Positions 8,570 to 21,688 of a stretch of 37,288 nt of DNA are shown piece by piece. Origin of the DNA: Chloroflexota bacterium. GTDB lineage: Bacteria; Chloroflexota; Dehalococcoidia; Lucifugimonadales; Australimonadaceae. Both the position numbers and the translations under genes were made by a program. The stretch is taken from assembly GCA_022561985.1 (NCBI GenBank), contig JADFQE010000012.1, forward strand, positions 1-37,288. The letters run 5' to 3'. The notes under the pieces are model-generated. The model searched no databases, had not been told where the DNA came from, and worked only from the letters and a program-made list of their open reading frames with translations. Numbering within the stretch: position 1 is the first letter of the stretch; each line of letters begins with the position of its first letter.

Positions 8570-9118
8570 GTGCTTGCGGCATCTGTCTTGGCCGAAGAGG
8601 CTACTGGTATCGGCGCGCTCGGCGTCGATCTGAATAGCCTCATCGTCTATGTGATCAACTTCGGGGCGCTCGCCCTGCTCCTCTACTTCGTCGCGTACAA
8701 GCGCATGCTCCGCGTGCTGGATGAGCGCTCCTCGCGTATCCGCGAGAGCCTCGAGGAGGCTGGGCGCGTGCGCGAGGCATCGGCTGAGGCCGAGGTCTCC
8801 ATGCAGCACACGCTCGATGAGGGCCGCGAGGCGGGCCAGCGCGTGCTGGCCGAAGCCCGCGAGGCGGCCGATCGCTATCGTGAGGAGCAGGCGGCGCAGG
8901 CGCGCGGCGAGGCTGAGTCGATGCTGGAGCGCGCCCGCGGCGAGATACGCCAGGAGCGCGATGCTGCGGTCGAGCAGGTCCGCGCGGAGTTCGCGGGTCT
9001 CGCGGTGACGGCGGCGGAGCGCATCATCCACCGCTCGCTGGACGCCAGCACGCACCGGGACCTGATCGACGAGGTCCTCGCCGAGCGCGAGTCGGCCGGC
9101 GGCCAGGGCCGGGGCTAG
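8570..9118 (+). CDS. atpF: F0F1 ATP synthase subunit b
   Basis: N-terminal TM then long coiled coil; GTG start after aaggagt; operon position. Confidence 0.92.
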   Translation: MLAASVLAEEATGIGALGVDLNSLIVYVINFGALALLLYFVAYKRMLRVLDERSSRIRESLEEAGRVREASAEAEVSMQHTLDEGREAGQRVLAEAREAADRYREEQAAQARGEAESMLERARGEIRQERDAAVEQVRAEFAGLAVTAAERIIHRSLDASTHRDLIDEVLAERESAGGQGRG

Positions 9119-9125
9119 GCTGGCC

Positions 9126-9668
9126 GTGGCCAAGGCACCGACGGCCCGACGCTACGCGGAGGCGCTGTTCGCGCTCGCCCACGAGCGCCGCGCCGAGGGG
9201 GCGTGGGCCGAGGCACTCGCCGGCGCGCGGGACGTCTTCTCGGAGCACACAGCCGTCCTGTACTTCAGCGAGCCGCGCATCTCCCGCGAGCGCAAGCTCG
9301 CGGCGATCGCCCTGCTCGCCGAAGGCTATGACCGGCTGATCGTGAACTTCCTGGGGTTGCTGGTCGGCCGCCAAGCGACCTCGCTGCTCCGGGAGATCGT
9401 GGCCGAGTTCGGTGCGCTGCTGGACGAGAGCGAGGGGCGCATCCAGGCAACCGTGGTGAGCGCGGCCCCGCTCTCGGACGAGCAGCGCGCACGGCTCACG
9501 GCGCTGCTCTCCGCCACGCTTGGCAAGACCGTGGCGCTCGATGCACGCGAGGACCCGGAGATCATCGGTGGGATGATCGTGCGGGTCGGGGACCAGGTTA
9601 TCGACGGGAGCGTCCGGACGCGCTTGGGCGCGCTCCAGCGCCAGCTTGCACATGGATCGCTGGCGTAG
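9126..9668 (+). CDS. atpH: F0F1 ATP synthase subunit delta
   Basis: ARRYAEALFALAHER...RISRERKLAAIALLAEGYDRLIVNFLGLLVGR...DPEIIGGMIVRVGDQVIDGSVRTRLGALQRQL. Confidence 0.93.
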   Translation: MAKAPTARRYAEALFALAHERRAEGAWAEALAGARDVFSEHTAVLYFSEPRISRERKLAAIALLAEGYDRLIVNFLGLLVGRQATSLLREIVAEFGALLDESEGRIQATVVSAAPLSDEQRARLTALLSATLGKTVALDAREDPEIIGGMIVRVGDQVIDGSVRTRLGALQRQLAHGSLA

Positions 9669-9692
9669 CGGGCACGTCCCGGCTGCGCCCCC

Positions 9693-9751
9693 GGCAGCAA
9701 CGCCCGGGGCAGCAATGCCCTTGGTAGCAATGCCCTTGGCGGCAATGGAGG
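9693..9751 (+). repeat. 15-bp-period tandem repeat immediately upstream of atpA
   Basis: ggcagcaacgcccgg / ggcagcaatgccctt / ggtagcaatgccctt / ggcggcaatggagg. Confidence 0.85.
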
Positions 9752-9758
9752 AGTGGGA

Positions 9759-11266
9759 ATGACGACCCGGGGACAAGACATCGCATCGGTCCTCAAGCGG
9801 CAGATCGAGGAGTTCGGCGGCGAGACCGCGCTCACCGAGGTGGGCACGGTCGTGCGCGTCGGGGACGGTATCGCCACGATCCACGGCCTCGGCAAGGTCG
9901 GCTTCGGTGAGCTGATCGCCTTCCCGAGCGGCGTGGCCGGCCTCGCGCTCAACCTCGAAGAGGACAGCGTCGGCGCCGCCATCATGGGCTCGGACGTCGA
10001 TGTGAAGGAGGGCGACGAGGTGAGGGCGACCGGGCAGGTCGCCCGCGTCCCCGTGGGCGATGCGCTGATCGGGCGGGTCGTGGACCCACTCGGCGAGCCG
10101 CTGGACGGCAAGGGCCCGATCAAGACCGACGCCACCCGTCCGATCGAGGTCGTGGCACCCAACGTCGTTGACCGCCAGGCGGTCAACACGCCGGTGCAGA
10201 CGGGGATCAAGTCCATCGACGGCATGATCCCCATCGGCCGCGGCCAGCGGGAGCTCATCATCGGCGACCGCATCACCGGCAAGACGGCCGTGGCGATCGA
10301 CACCATCATCAACCAGAAGGGTCAGGACCTCATCTGCATCTACGTCGCCATCGGCCAGAAGCAGGGCAAGGTGGCGCAGATCCAGGCGGTGCTCGAGGAG
10401 CACGGCGCGATGGAGCACACCATCATCGTCGCGGCCAGCGCGTCCGACCCGGCCCCGCTCCAGTACCTGGCGCCCTATGCCGGCTGTGCGATCGGCGAGG
10501 AGTTCATGGGCACCGGCCGCGAGGCACTCATCGTCTACGACGACTTGACGAAGCACGCCTGGGCCTACCGGCAGATGTCGCTGCTCCTGCGGCGGCCTCC
10601 GGGGCGCGAGGCGTATCCCGGCGACGTCTTCTACCTGCACAGCCGCCTGCTGGAGCGCTCGGCGCGCATGGACGCGGAGCACGGCGGGGGCTCGCTCACG
10701 GCGCTGCCGATCATCGAGACGCAGGCGGGGGACGTCTCCGCCTACATCCCGACCAACGTGATCTCCATCACGGACGGCCAGATCTACCTGGAGACGGACC
10801 TGTTCAATTCCGGCATCCGCCCGGCTGTGAACGTGGGGCTGTCGGTCTCGCGGGTGGGCGGCGCCGCGCAGACGCGCGCCATGCGCAAGGTCGCCGGCCG
10901 CCTGCGGCTGGAGCTTGCGCAGTACCGGGCGCTGGAGAGCTTCGCGCAGTTCGGCGCATCCGACCTGGACGCGGCGACGCGCGCACAGCTCGACCGCGGC
11001 CAGCGGCTCACGGAGCTGATGAAGCAGTCGCAGTACCGTCCGCTCACGCTCGCGCAGCAGGTCTGCTCCATCTACGCCGCGGTGAACGGCCACATGGACG
11101 ACGTGGCGGTCGAGCGCATCCGGGAGTTCGAGGCGGGGCTCATCAGCTACCTCGATACGTCGAAGTCCGATCTCATGCGCTCGATCGAGGAGACCAAGGA
11201 CCTCGACGATGCAGCGGAGGAGTCCCTCAAGGAGGGCATCGCCTCCTTCAAGGCGACGTTCTCTTA

Positions 11267-11267
<1 letters not shown>
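9759..11267 (+). CDS. atpA: F0F1 ATP synthase subunit alpha
   Basis: [63 protein letters not shown] after ggaggag. Confidence 0.97.
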
Positions 11268-13571
<2,304 letters not shown>

Positions 13572-13574
13572 CTC

Positions 13575-13994
13575 ATGCCGATGCGTCTCGAGATACTCAC
13601 CGCGGAGGGCGTCCTGTTCGACGGCGACGTCGACTCGGTGGTCGCGCCCGGCAGCGAGGGCGAGCTTGGCATCCTGCCGAGCCACGCCGCGCTCATGACG
13701 ATGCTCCAGCCCGGCGAGCTCCGCTACCGCACCGCGGAGGGCGAGAGCTACCTCGCGGTCCACGGTGGGTTCATGGAGGTGCGCAGCGACCACGTGATCG
13801 TGCTTGCGGACGCCGCCGAGCACGTCGATTCGATCGACGCGGAGCGCGCCGAGGAGGCGGTCAGGCGCGCCGAGGAGCGGATCGCGGCGCGGGGCGCGGA
13901 CATGGACATCGAGCGGGCGCTGGCCTCGCTACGCCGCGCTCAGGTGCGCGTGCGCATCACACGCCGCCGCCGCCAACAAGGGCACAGCCCTTGA
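13575..13994 (+). CDS. atpC: F0F1 ATP synthase subunit epsilon
   Basis: MPMRLEILTAEGVLFDGDVDSVVAPGSEGELGILPSHAALMTMLQPGELRYR; stop codon lies inside a dispersed-repeat end (..QQGHSP*). Confidence 0.95.
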   Translation: MPMRLEILTAEGVLFDGDVDSVVAPGSEGELGILPSHAALMTMLQPGELRYRTAEGESYLAVHGGFMEVRSDHVIVLADAAEHVDSIDAERAEEAVRRAEERIAARGADMDIERALASLRRAQVRVRITRRRRQQGHSP

Positions 13995-14012
13995 CCCACT
14001 CGGCGTAGCGCT
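13977..14012. repeat. Solo end of the 145-bp repeat family (copy D), between convergent atpC and rex
   Basis: caagggcacagcccttgacccactcggcgtagcgct; the GTAGCGCT adjacent sequence is shared with copy C. Confidence 0.8.
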
Positions 14013-14013
14013 C

Positions 14014-14646
14014 CTAGCGCCCGGTGCTGAGGTAGTAGGTCATCGACTGGAGTGCGACGACCGGGTCGACGTTTCGGATGCGCACGTTGGAGGGCGCCAT
14101 GGCTGATTTCGGCGCGTAGTTGAGGATCGCCTTCACGCCGGCGTCGACGAGCCCGTCGATCACGTCCTGGGCAGCCGCGGCCGGGACGGCCACCACCGCG
14201 ATGCGGACGCTTTCCGCGGCGGCGACCTTCTTGAACTCGCTGAAGTCGTGGATCATCAGCCCGCCGGCCCACTGGCCGACGACGTGCTTGTCCGAGTCGA
14301 AGGCACAGACGATGCGGAAGCCCTCGGGCTCGAAGCCGGGGTAGCTGATGATGGCGCGCCCGAGGCGCCCGATGCCGACCACCGCGACGTTCCACGTCTG
14401 GTCGAGGCCGAGGATGCTCCGGAGGTGTCCGAGCAGGTTCGAGATGCTGTAGCCGCGTCCCTGCTTGCCGAAACGGCCGAAGTAGCTCAGGTCCTTGCGG
14501 ATCTGTGCGGGGGTCACCTGCAGCAGCTCGCCGAGCTGCTGCGAGCTGATGATCTCGATCCCGCTTTCCTTGAGGTGCGCCAGCGCCCGCAGGTACTGGG
14601 GCAGCCTCTCCACGACGACTTCAGGGACGTCCGTTCGGGTGGCCAT
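14014..14646 (-). CDS. rex: Redox-sensing transcriptional repressor Rex
   Basis: RLPQYLRALAHLKESGIEIISSQQLGELLQVTPAQIRKDLSYFGRFGKQGRGYSISNLLGHLRSILGLDQTWNVAVVGIGRLGRAI. Confidence 0.95.
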   Translation of the reverse strand: MATRTDVPEVVVERLPQYLRALAHLKESGIEIISSQQLGELLQVTPAQIRKDLSYFGRFGKQGRGYSISNLLGHLRSILGLDQTWNVAVVGIGRLGRAIISYPGFEPEGFRIVCAFDSDKHVVGQWAGGLMIHDFSEFKKVAAAESVRIAVVAVPAAAAQDVIDGLVDAGVKAILNYAPKSAMAPSNVRIRNVDPVVALQSMTYYLSTGR

Positions 14647-14684
14647 GGCCCTCTTTGCGGCCTCCTCGCTGGTTCGTGGAGCCT

Positions 14685-14723
14685 TTGTGAAACGATAGTA
14701 TCCGGCGTCACAATCGCCGTCAA
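14685..14723 (-). promoter_or_regulatory. rex promoter with Rex-like half sites
   Basis: Minus strand TTGACG (14718-14723), 17-bp spacer, TACTAT (14695-14700); TTGTGA (14685-14690) and TCACAA (14708-14713) flank the -10. Confidence 0.6.
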
Positions 14724-14807
14724 TCGAGATGGCGGGCGGCGATGCGCGGGTCGTGGCGCGCTTGCGGGGCCGTGCTAGGATGGCCGTGCGATCCATCGGC
14801 GGCGAGG

Positions 14808-15107
14808 TTGGCCTTGCACATCGGCGCGGCCCGGCTCACGTTCCACCTGCACGGCAACGATTCGCTCAAGGGGAAGCGGCAGGTCTCCCGCTCGCTCATC
14901 GCCAAGCTGCGGGGGCGCTTCAACCTGGCCGCGGCCGAGGTGGACGGCATGGACCTCCACCAGACGCTCGTCATCGGCATCACGTGCGTGAGCAACCGGG
15001 CGGGGCACGCCGACGAGATGATCGACGCGGCGCTCAGGCTCGTGGAGGGACACCGCATCGACGCCGAGCTGGTGGACGTCGAGCGCTCGGTCCTGGACGG
15101 ACTTTAG
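14808..15107 (+). CDS. DUF503 family protein
   Basis: LHIGAARLTFHLHGNDSLKGKRQVSRSLIAKLRGRFNLAAAEVDGMDLHQTLVIGITCVSN; TTG start guess after ggcgagg (alternative ATG at 14742). Confidence 0.82.
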   Translation: MALHIGAARLTFHLHGNDSLKGKRQVSRSLIAKLRGRFNLAAAEVDGMDLHQTLVIGITCVSNRAGHADEMIDAALRLVEGHRIDAELVDVERSVLDGL

Positions 15108-15193
15108 GTGCAGGCACGCAGTCGTCGACGCCGGCGCCTCTGCTAAAATCCGGTGTCGGGGGGACGGGAACCCACCGGATAGCGGGGTGCTCC

Positions 15194-16375
15194 GTGGAAG
15201 AAACGAAGCTGGGGACGGGAGTTTCATCTCACCCGCTCGCGAGCGGTCATACGGACGGCTCACGAGCGGCGTACGTCTACTCCGATGCCCTCTCGACGCA
15301 TGTGTTGCGGAGCGACCATCCGATGCAGCCGGTGCGGCTGCGTCAGACCGCTGACCTGCTGCGGGCGTACGGGGCCTTCGACGCACCCCAGGGACGGCTC
15401 ATCGAGCCCCGGCCCGCCACGCGTGAGGAGCTGCAGACCTTCCACACGCCCGCCTACGTGGACGCCGTCGAGATACTCAGCGCGGGAAAGAGCGAGGGCG
15501 GCGCGCTGTTCGGCTTCTCCTCCGTCGGCGACAACCCCGTGTACGAGGGCATGTACGAGGCCGCGCTGCTCTCGACGGGGGCGTCGGTGCAGGCCGCGGA
15601 GCTCGTGGCCGACGGCACCGTGGCCGCCGCGTTCAGTCCGGCCGGCGGGCTGCACCACGCGATGGCGGGCTCCGCGTCGGGCTTCTGCATCTTCAACGAC
15701 CCCGTCGTGGCCATCAACGTGCTGCGCAAGCGCGGGCTCCGCGTGGCGTATGTCGACATCGACGTCCACCACGGCGACGGCGTGCAGGCGGCGTTCTACG
15801 GCGACGCGGACGTGCTCACGATCTCGACGCACGAGAGCGGCCGCTGGCTCTTCCCGGGCACCGGCCACGCCCGCGAGATGGGCGAGGGCGCCGGCGTCGG
15901 CTACGCCGTGAACCTGCCGATGTTCCCGTACACCGACGACGACGTGTTCCTGGAGGCCTTCGACGCGGTGGTGCTGCCGCTCATCAGGGCATTCGCGCCG
16001 GACGTGCTCGCGACGCAGCTCGGCGTCGATACGCACGTGAGCGACCCGCTCGCGCACCTGGGGCTGACCACACGCGGCTACGTCGCGGCGATCGAGCGCT
16101 TCGCCGCCCTCGGCTACCCCTGGCTCGCCTTCGGCGGCGGTGGGTACAACCTCGATGCGGTCGCACGCTCCTGGACGCTCGCCTATGGCGTGATGCTCGG
16201 GCAGGCGTGGCCCGACGAGCTGCCGGAGGGCGCGGCGGAGTTCCTGACGAGTGCCACGCTGCGGGATGCGCCCCCGGAGATCGACGAGGCGGTCCAGGCA
16301 CGCGCGCGGCGGTTCACGCAGGACCAGGTGGATGAGCTACGGCGCACCGTCTTCCCGCTCCACGGGATCGCCTAG
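15194..16375 (+). CDS. acuC: Acetoin utilization protein AcuC / class I histone deacetylase-like
   Basis: HPMQPVRLRQTADLL...AGGLHHAMAGSASGFCIFNDPVVAI...VAYVDIDVHHGDGVQAAFYGDADVLTISTHESG...FGGGGYN; GTG start inferred. Confidence 0.9.
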   Translation: MEETKLGTGVSSHPLASGHTDGSRAAYVYSDALSTHVLRSDHPMQPVRLRQTADLLRAYGAFDAPQGRLIEPRPATREELQTFHTPAYVDAVEILSAGKSEGGALFGFSSVGDNPVYEGMYEAALLSTGASVQAAELVADGTVAAAFSPAGGLHHAMAGSASGFCIFNDPVVAINVLRKRGLRVAYVDIDVHHGDGVQAAFYGDADVLTISTHESGRWLFPGTGHAREMGEGAGVGYAVNLPMFPYTDDDVFLEAFDAVVLPLIRAFAPDVLATQLGVDTHVSDPLAHLGLTTRGYVAAIERFAALGYPWLAFGGGGYNLDAVARSWTLAYGVMLGQAWPDELPEGAAEFLTSATLRDAPPEIDEAVQARARRFTQDQVDELRRTVFPLHGIA

Positions 16376-16384
16376 ACGAGTCTT

Positions 16385-16744
16385 ATGCCCATGAAGACCG
16401 GCGACACCATCGAGAAGCCCTGGGGCTGGGAGCGCATCCTCGACCTCAACGAGCACTACTGCGTGAAGCACCTGTTCGTGAGGAGCGGGCATCGCCTCAG
16501 CCTCCAATACCACGAGCGCAAGCGCGAGACGATGATCCTCATCTCGGGCGGCATCGAGCTCACGATCGGCGCGACGACCGCCACGACCCGCACCTTCGAG
16601 ATGGTCGCAGGCGAGCCCTACGTCATCGAGCCCGGTACCGTGCACCGGCTGCGTGGCACGTCGGCCGATGGCGGCCTCGTGCTGGAGGTCAGCTCGCCTG
16701 AGATCGAGGACGTCGTGCGGCTCGAGGACGACTACGGTCGGTAG
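16385..16744 (+). CDS. Cupin protein, mannose-6-phosphate isomerase type II C-terminal-like
   Basis: EKPWGWERILDLNEHYCVKHLFVRSGHRLSLQYHERKRETMILISGGIELTIG...VIEPGTVHRLRG. Confidence 0.82.
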   Translation: MPMKTGDTIEKPWGWERILDLNEHYCVKHLFVRSGHRLSLQYHERKRETMILISGGIELTIGATTATTRTFEMVAGEPYVIEPGTVHRLRGTSADGGLVLEVSSPEIEDVVRLEDDYGR

Positions 16745-17210
16745 CGGACTCGTCCTTGCTTGAGACGGCCGGCCGGCCGGGGCCGTGCTTGCGTGAATCC
16801 AGGACGACGAAGGTCTCCGTCTGGCGCACGCCCGTCACCGCGCCGATCCTATCGCGCAGGAACACGGCGAGTGCCTGCGCGTCCTCCAGGTTGACCCATG
16901 CGAGCACGTCGTAGCGGCCGGTGGTGATGGCCACGTGCTCCGTCTCCGGGAACGCGGCAAGCGCCGTCGCGACGGAATCGGCGAGCGCCGGCTCGGTGCG
17001 CAGTCCGATGACGGCGGAGAGGTGGAACCCGAGCTGCTTCGGCTCCGCGACGGCGACGACGCGGATGGTGCCCTCTCGGATCAGCTTGGCGAGGCGCCGG
17101 CGTACCGTGCCTTCGCTGATGTGCAGGGTCCGGGATATGCGCGCGTTCGGCGCACGCCCGTCCTGCTGAAGGATCTCGATGATGGTCCGGTCGAGGTTAT
17201 CCGTGACACT
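16689..17210 (-). CDS. Lrp/AsnC family transcriptional regulator (start unresolved)
   Basis: Reverse frame: NLDRTIIEILQQDGRAPNARISRTLHISEGTVRRRLAKLIREGTIRVVAVAEPKQLGFHLSAVIGLRTEP...VAITTGRYDVLAWVNLED. No clear ATG/GTG at the expected N-terminus. Overlaps the cupin gene 3' end convergently by 56 bp. Confidence 0.8.
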   Translation of the reverse strand, partial: SVTDNLDRTIIEILQQDGRAPNARISRTLHISEGTVRRRLAKLIREGTIRVVAVAEPKQLGFHLSAVIGLRTEPALADSVATALAAFPETEHVAITTGRYDVLAWVNLEDAQALAVFLRDRIGAVTGVRQTETFVVLDSRKHGPGRPAVSSKDESATDRSRPRAARRPRSQAS

Positions 17211-17437
17211 CTCCCATCCGGCGGTTCGTGTTGGTTGCAGGTCGTGGCACCGACGGAGATCCCGTGCGGAAGGAGCCCGTTCGGAGAGACCCGCCGTCTC
17301 AAGACCGTCTACAGGTTAGGGGGGAGTCGGTCAGACGCGCATCGGCCGAAAGAGTGAGAGGCTCCTGATCCGTGCATCTCACGGGTCACGGGGCGGTGGA
17401 TGGCCGGCGTCCGTGCGCCGGGCCACGGCCTGCTTGG

Positions 17438-19372
<1,935 letters not shown>

Positions 19373-19385
19373 ATCTCCTCCTCCA

Positions 19386-19415
19386 AACGGTCACACTGGC
19401 AACGGTCACACTGGC
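19386..19415 (-). repeat. Perfect 15-bp tandem duplication in the grpE-dnaK intergenic region
   Basis: aacggtcacactggc x2. Confidence 0.95.
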
Positions 19416-19456
19416 GGCGCGTGCCCTCCGCGCGTTCGCGCAAGAGCACGGGGGGT

Positions 19457-20047
19457 TCATGTGTCTATGCGAGCCTCGTCATCGGCCGCAGGCTCCGGCT
19501 CACGGGCCACGGCGACCTGGGCGGGGCGGAGCACCCGGTCCCCGGTGCGGTAGCCCACGCTCACCGTCGAGACGATGACCCCCGGGGGTTGCTCGGCGGT
19601 CGGCTCGTAGTAGACCGCCTCGTGCTGAGCGGGGTCGAAGACGTCTCCCGGCGCGGGCTCGAAGGCGCTGGCGCCCTCCGTAACGACCAGCGCCCGCATA
19701 TTCTGAAGGATCAGCGACACGCCGTCCGTCCACGAGGTGGGTGCGTCCTCGGGCACCCCGTCGACGGCCCGCTGGAGGTCGTCGATCAAGGGGAACAGCC
19801 GGGTGAGCACCTGCGCCGACGCCGAGCGGGCGATGAGCGTGCGCTCATCCTCCATGCGGCGTTTGTAGTTCACGAAGTCGGCCTGCGTGCGCTGGGCGAT
19901 CGCCCGAAGCTCGTCCCGCTCCCGCTCCAGGTCCGCACGCCCGTCATCGGCGGGCTGCTCGTCCCCGCCCGGCTCGTCCCCGCCCGGCTCGCCTCCGGCT
20001 GATCCAACGGCCGGCTCCGGCGGCGCCTCGTTCTCCTCGGGACCCAT
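19457..20047 (-). CDS. grpE: Nucleotide exchange factor GrpE
   Basis: ERDELRAIAQRTQADFVNYKRRMEDERTLIARSASAQVLTRLFPLIDDLQRAVDGVP...FDPAQHEAVYYEPTAEQPPGVIVSTVSVGYRTGDRVLRPAQVAVA. Confidence 0.92.
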   Translation of the reverse strand: MGPEENEAPPEPAVGSAGGEPGGDEPGGDEQPADDGRADLERERDELRAIAQRTQADFVNYKRRMEDERTLIARSASAQVLTRLFPLIDDLQRAVDGVPEDAPTSWTDGVSLILQNMRALVVTEGASAFEPAPGDVFDPAQHEAVYYEPTAEQPPGVIVSTVSVGYRTGDRVLRPAQVAVAREPEPAADDEARIDT

Positions 20048-20538
20048 CAGGCCGGTCGGCCTTGGAACAGCTCGAGGATGTCGTGCATGGCACGGTCGAA
20101 GGCGCGCGGGCGCCCCGAGGGGGTCCTGTCCATGTCGCTGCGGGCGGTGGAGAGCCGGTCGAACACGGCCATCGCCATCTCGACGCCGGCAAGGTTCAGC
20201 CGCAGCTCGTCCACCAGGTGCTTGATCATGCGGAGCTTCGCGATGTCGCGCTCGGAGTACAGGCGGAGCATGCCGTCGGTGCGCGATGGGCGCAGGAGCC
20301 CCACGCGCTCGTACTTGCGGAGCGTCTGGGGGTGCATCTGGAGCATGCGCGAGGCGACGCTGATGATGTAGAGGCCATCGCCGGCCTCCTGGGCCGTCTC
20401 GGTGCGGGGTTGGGGCTGCCCGGCACGCCGGGGCGGGCGCGCCGTTGCGTTCCGCCGCTGGCGGGTCGTCACGATGGCTTCGAAGAGCGATCGGACGGTC
20501 TCGGCACGGGTCGCTTGGTCGTCGGATCGCATGGACAT
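20047..20538 (-). CDS. hspR: HspR-like MerR-family heat-shock regulator
   Basis: GLYIISVASRMLQMHPQTLRKYERVGLLRPSRTDGMLRLYSERDIAKLRMIKHLVDELRLNLAGVEMAM; stop overlaps grpE start (TGATG). The ORF-track start at 20601 overlaps the -10, so a downstream start is chosen. Confidence 0.88.
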   Translation of the reverse strand: MSMRSDDQATRAETVRSLFEAIVTTRQRRNATARPPRRAGQPQPRTETAQEAGDGLYIISVASRMLQMHPQTLRKYERVGLLRPSRTDGMLRLYSERDIAKLRMIKHLVDELRLNLAGVEMAMAVFDRLSTARSDMDRTPSGRPRAFDRAMHDILELFQGRPA

Positions 20539-20596
20539 AGGCGGTGCTCTGCTCCTGCCGGACGCCCATCGGTTGCATACCGGCGGGTCATCGCTT

Positions 20597-20626
20597 ATCA
20601 TACCGACTTGATACGAGTCGTGTCAA
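20597..20626 (-). promoter_or_regulatory. hspR-grpE-dnaK promoter with HAIR-like inverted repeat
   Basis: Minus strand TTGACA (20621-20626), 18-bp spacer, TATGAT (20597-20602); inverted repeat TTGATAC-gagtc-GTGTCAA (20608-20626) covers -35 and spacer. Confidence 0.75.
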
Positions 20627-20819
20627 TGCACGTCACACGGAATGGAATGGGGGTAGCCCCCCACCGACATTGGGTGGAAGCCCTGACACCTTCGCACCCA
20701 AGACGTCATCTAATAGGGCGAGTGAGCAGCGCCGGATGGGGCCCTGGCACGTAGTTCCTGGATAGATCGGGTTTCAGGGTTCGGAAGTTCGTGAAGGTGT
20801 AGTGAGGTGCAAGGTGAGG

Positions 20820-20993
20820 ATGCTGTTGAGAGCTTGCCCGCGTTGTGGTGGTGACCTGCAGGCCACCGAGGACCTGTATGGGCCCTTCCACCAGTGCTTC
20901 CAGTGTGGTCATATCCAAGACCTGCCGGATGAGCGGTTGACCGTGAGCGCGAAGCGAGCCGTCGCCAAGGCGAAGGATAACGTAGCGGCGTAA
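20820..20993 (+). CDS. Small zinc-ribbon-like protein
   Basis: MLLRACPRCGGDLQATEDLYGPFHQCFQCGHIQDLPDERLTV: CPRCGG...CFQCGH pairs; terminator follows. Confidence 0.65.
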   Translation: MLLRACPRCGGDLQATEDLYGPFHQCFQCGHIQDLPDERLTVSAKRAVAKAKDNVAA

Positions 20994-21016
20994 GCCGAGC
21001 CTGCACGAGTGCGTGA

Positions 21017-21050
21017 GAAGCGCCCCGCCAGCCGGCGGGGCGCTTCTTCG
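21017..21050 (+). terminator. Rho-independent terminator
   Basis: gaagcgccccgcc-agcc-ggcggggcgcttc, 13-bp stem, then ttcg. Confidence 0.8.
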
Positions 21051-21064
21051 TCCCCACAAGGGCA

Positions 21065-21209
21065 CAAGGGCGCAGCCCTTGACCCACATGGGGTAGCGCT
21101 GCCGAAGGCGGGCCACCGCCGTCATGCATAGCGACCTGGCCAGCGCTCGATCAGCGGTCTTCGTGGACCGCGTTCTGCGCTGGCGAGTGGGTCAAGGGCC
21201 ACGCCCTTG
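21065..21209. repeat. Full-length 145-bp inverted-terminal-repeat element (copy C)
   Basis: Ends CAAGGGCGCAGCCCTTGACCCAC ... GTGGGTCAAGGGCCACGCCCTTG; interior aligns to copies A/B in reverse orientation (TCGCCAGC, GAGCGCTGGCC, GCGGTGCTACCC-like blocks). Confidence 0.85.
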
Positions 21210-21688
21210 TGTGAGCCTTCGGCGCGGAGCCACGCGCTCACGTCTTGGTGCAGCGCTTGTACGTCGAGCCCGGCGAACGCCGGCATGAACGGCGCGAGGT
21301 AGGCCAGGGCGTCGGTCAGCAGCTTCGTGGCGCCGCGGGGGTTGGCGCGCCGCGCGTGCTCGAAGCCGGCCCCAAGCTTGGTGAGCGCCAGGCAGAAGAG
21401 CCGGTGCGGGTATCCCGTTTCGCGCCAGAGCGCCTCCCACGTCTCGTGGCTCTCGAAGAACCTCCCGTCGTTGAACTCGGCCACCCCGCGCGCGAGCGTG
21501 CTGCTCCGCGTCAGCGCGGCGCCGTCGCCGACGCTGCCCCCGCTCCCACCGGAACGATCGAGGTAGGCGAGCCAACGACGGTCGAGCGCGGGCCGCTCGC
21601 CTGGAGCGCCGTGCTGTGGCGGGGGTTGCGTCACGTCGACGCGCCTGCGAGCTCCACCGCGTGCCCCCTGTCGTGGGTCAAGGGCCAC
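21122..21688 (-). CDS. DUF309 domain protein
   Basis: RGVAEFNDGRFFESHETWEALWRETGYPHRLFCLALTKLGAGFEHARRANPRGATKLLTDALAYLAPFMP. C-terminal ~30 aa are encoded inside repeat copy C; start uncertain. Confidence 0.85.
   Translation of the reverse strand: MALDPRQGARGGARRRVDVTQPPPQHGAPGERPALDRRWLAYLDRSGGSGGSVGDGAALTRSSTLARGVAEFNDGRFFESHETWEALWRETGYPHRLFCLALTKLGAGFEHARRANPRGATKLLTDALAYLAPFMPAFAGLDVQALHQDVSAWLRAEGSHKGVALDPLASAERGPRRPLIERWPGRYA

Noticed and set aside
9024-11093. Long minus-strand ORF (689 aa) antisense to atpH/atpA
   Set aside because: High-GC shadow ORF; Arg/His/Ala-rich low-information sequence opposite clear atpA coding.
20647-20662. TGGGGG-tagc-CCCCCA hairpin between hspR and the zinc-ribbon gene as a possible riboregulator
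   Set aside because: Short and isolated stem; could be chance in a GC-rich intergenic region.
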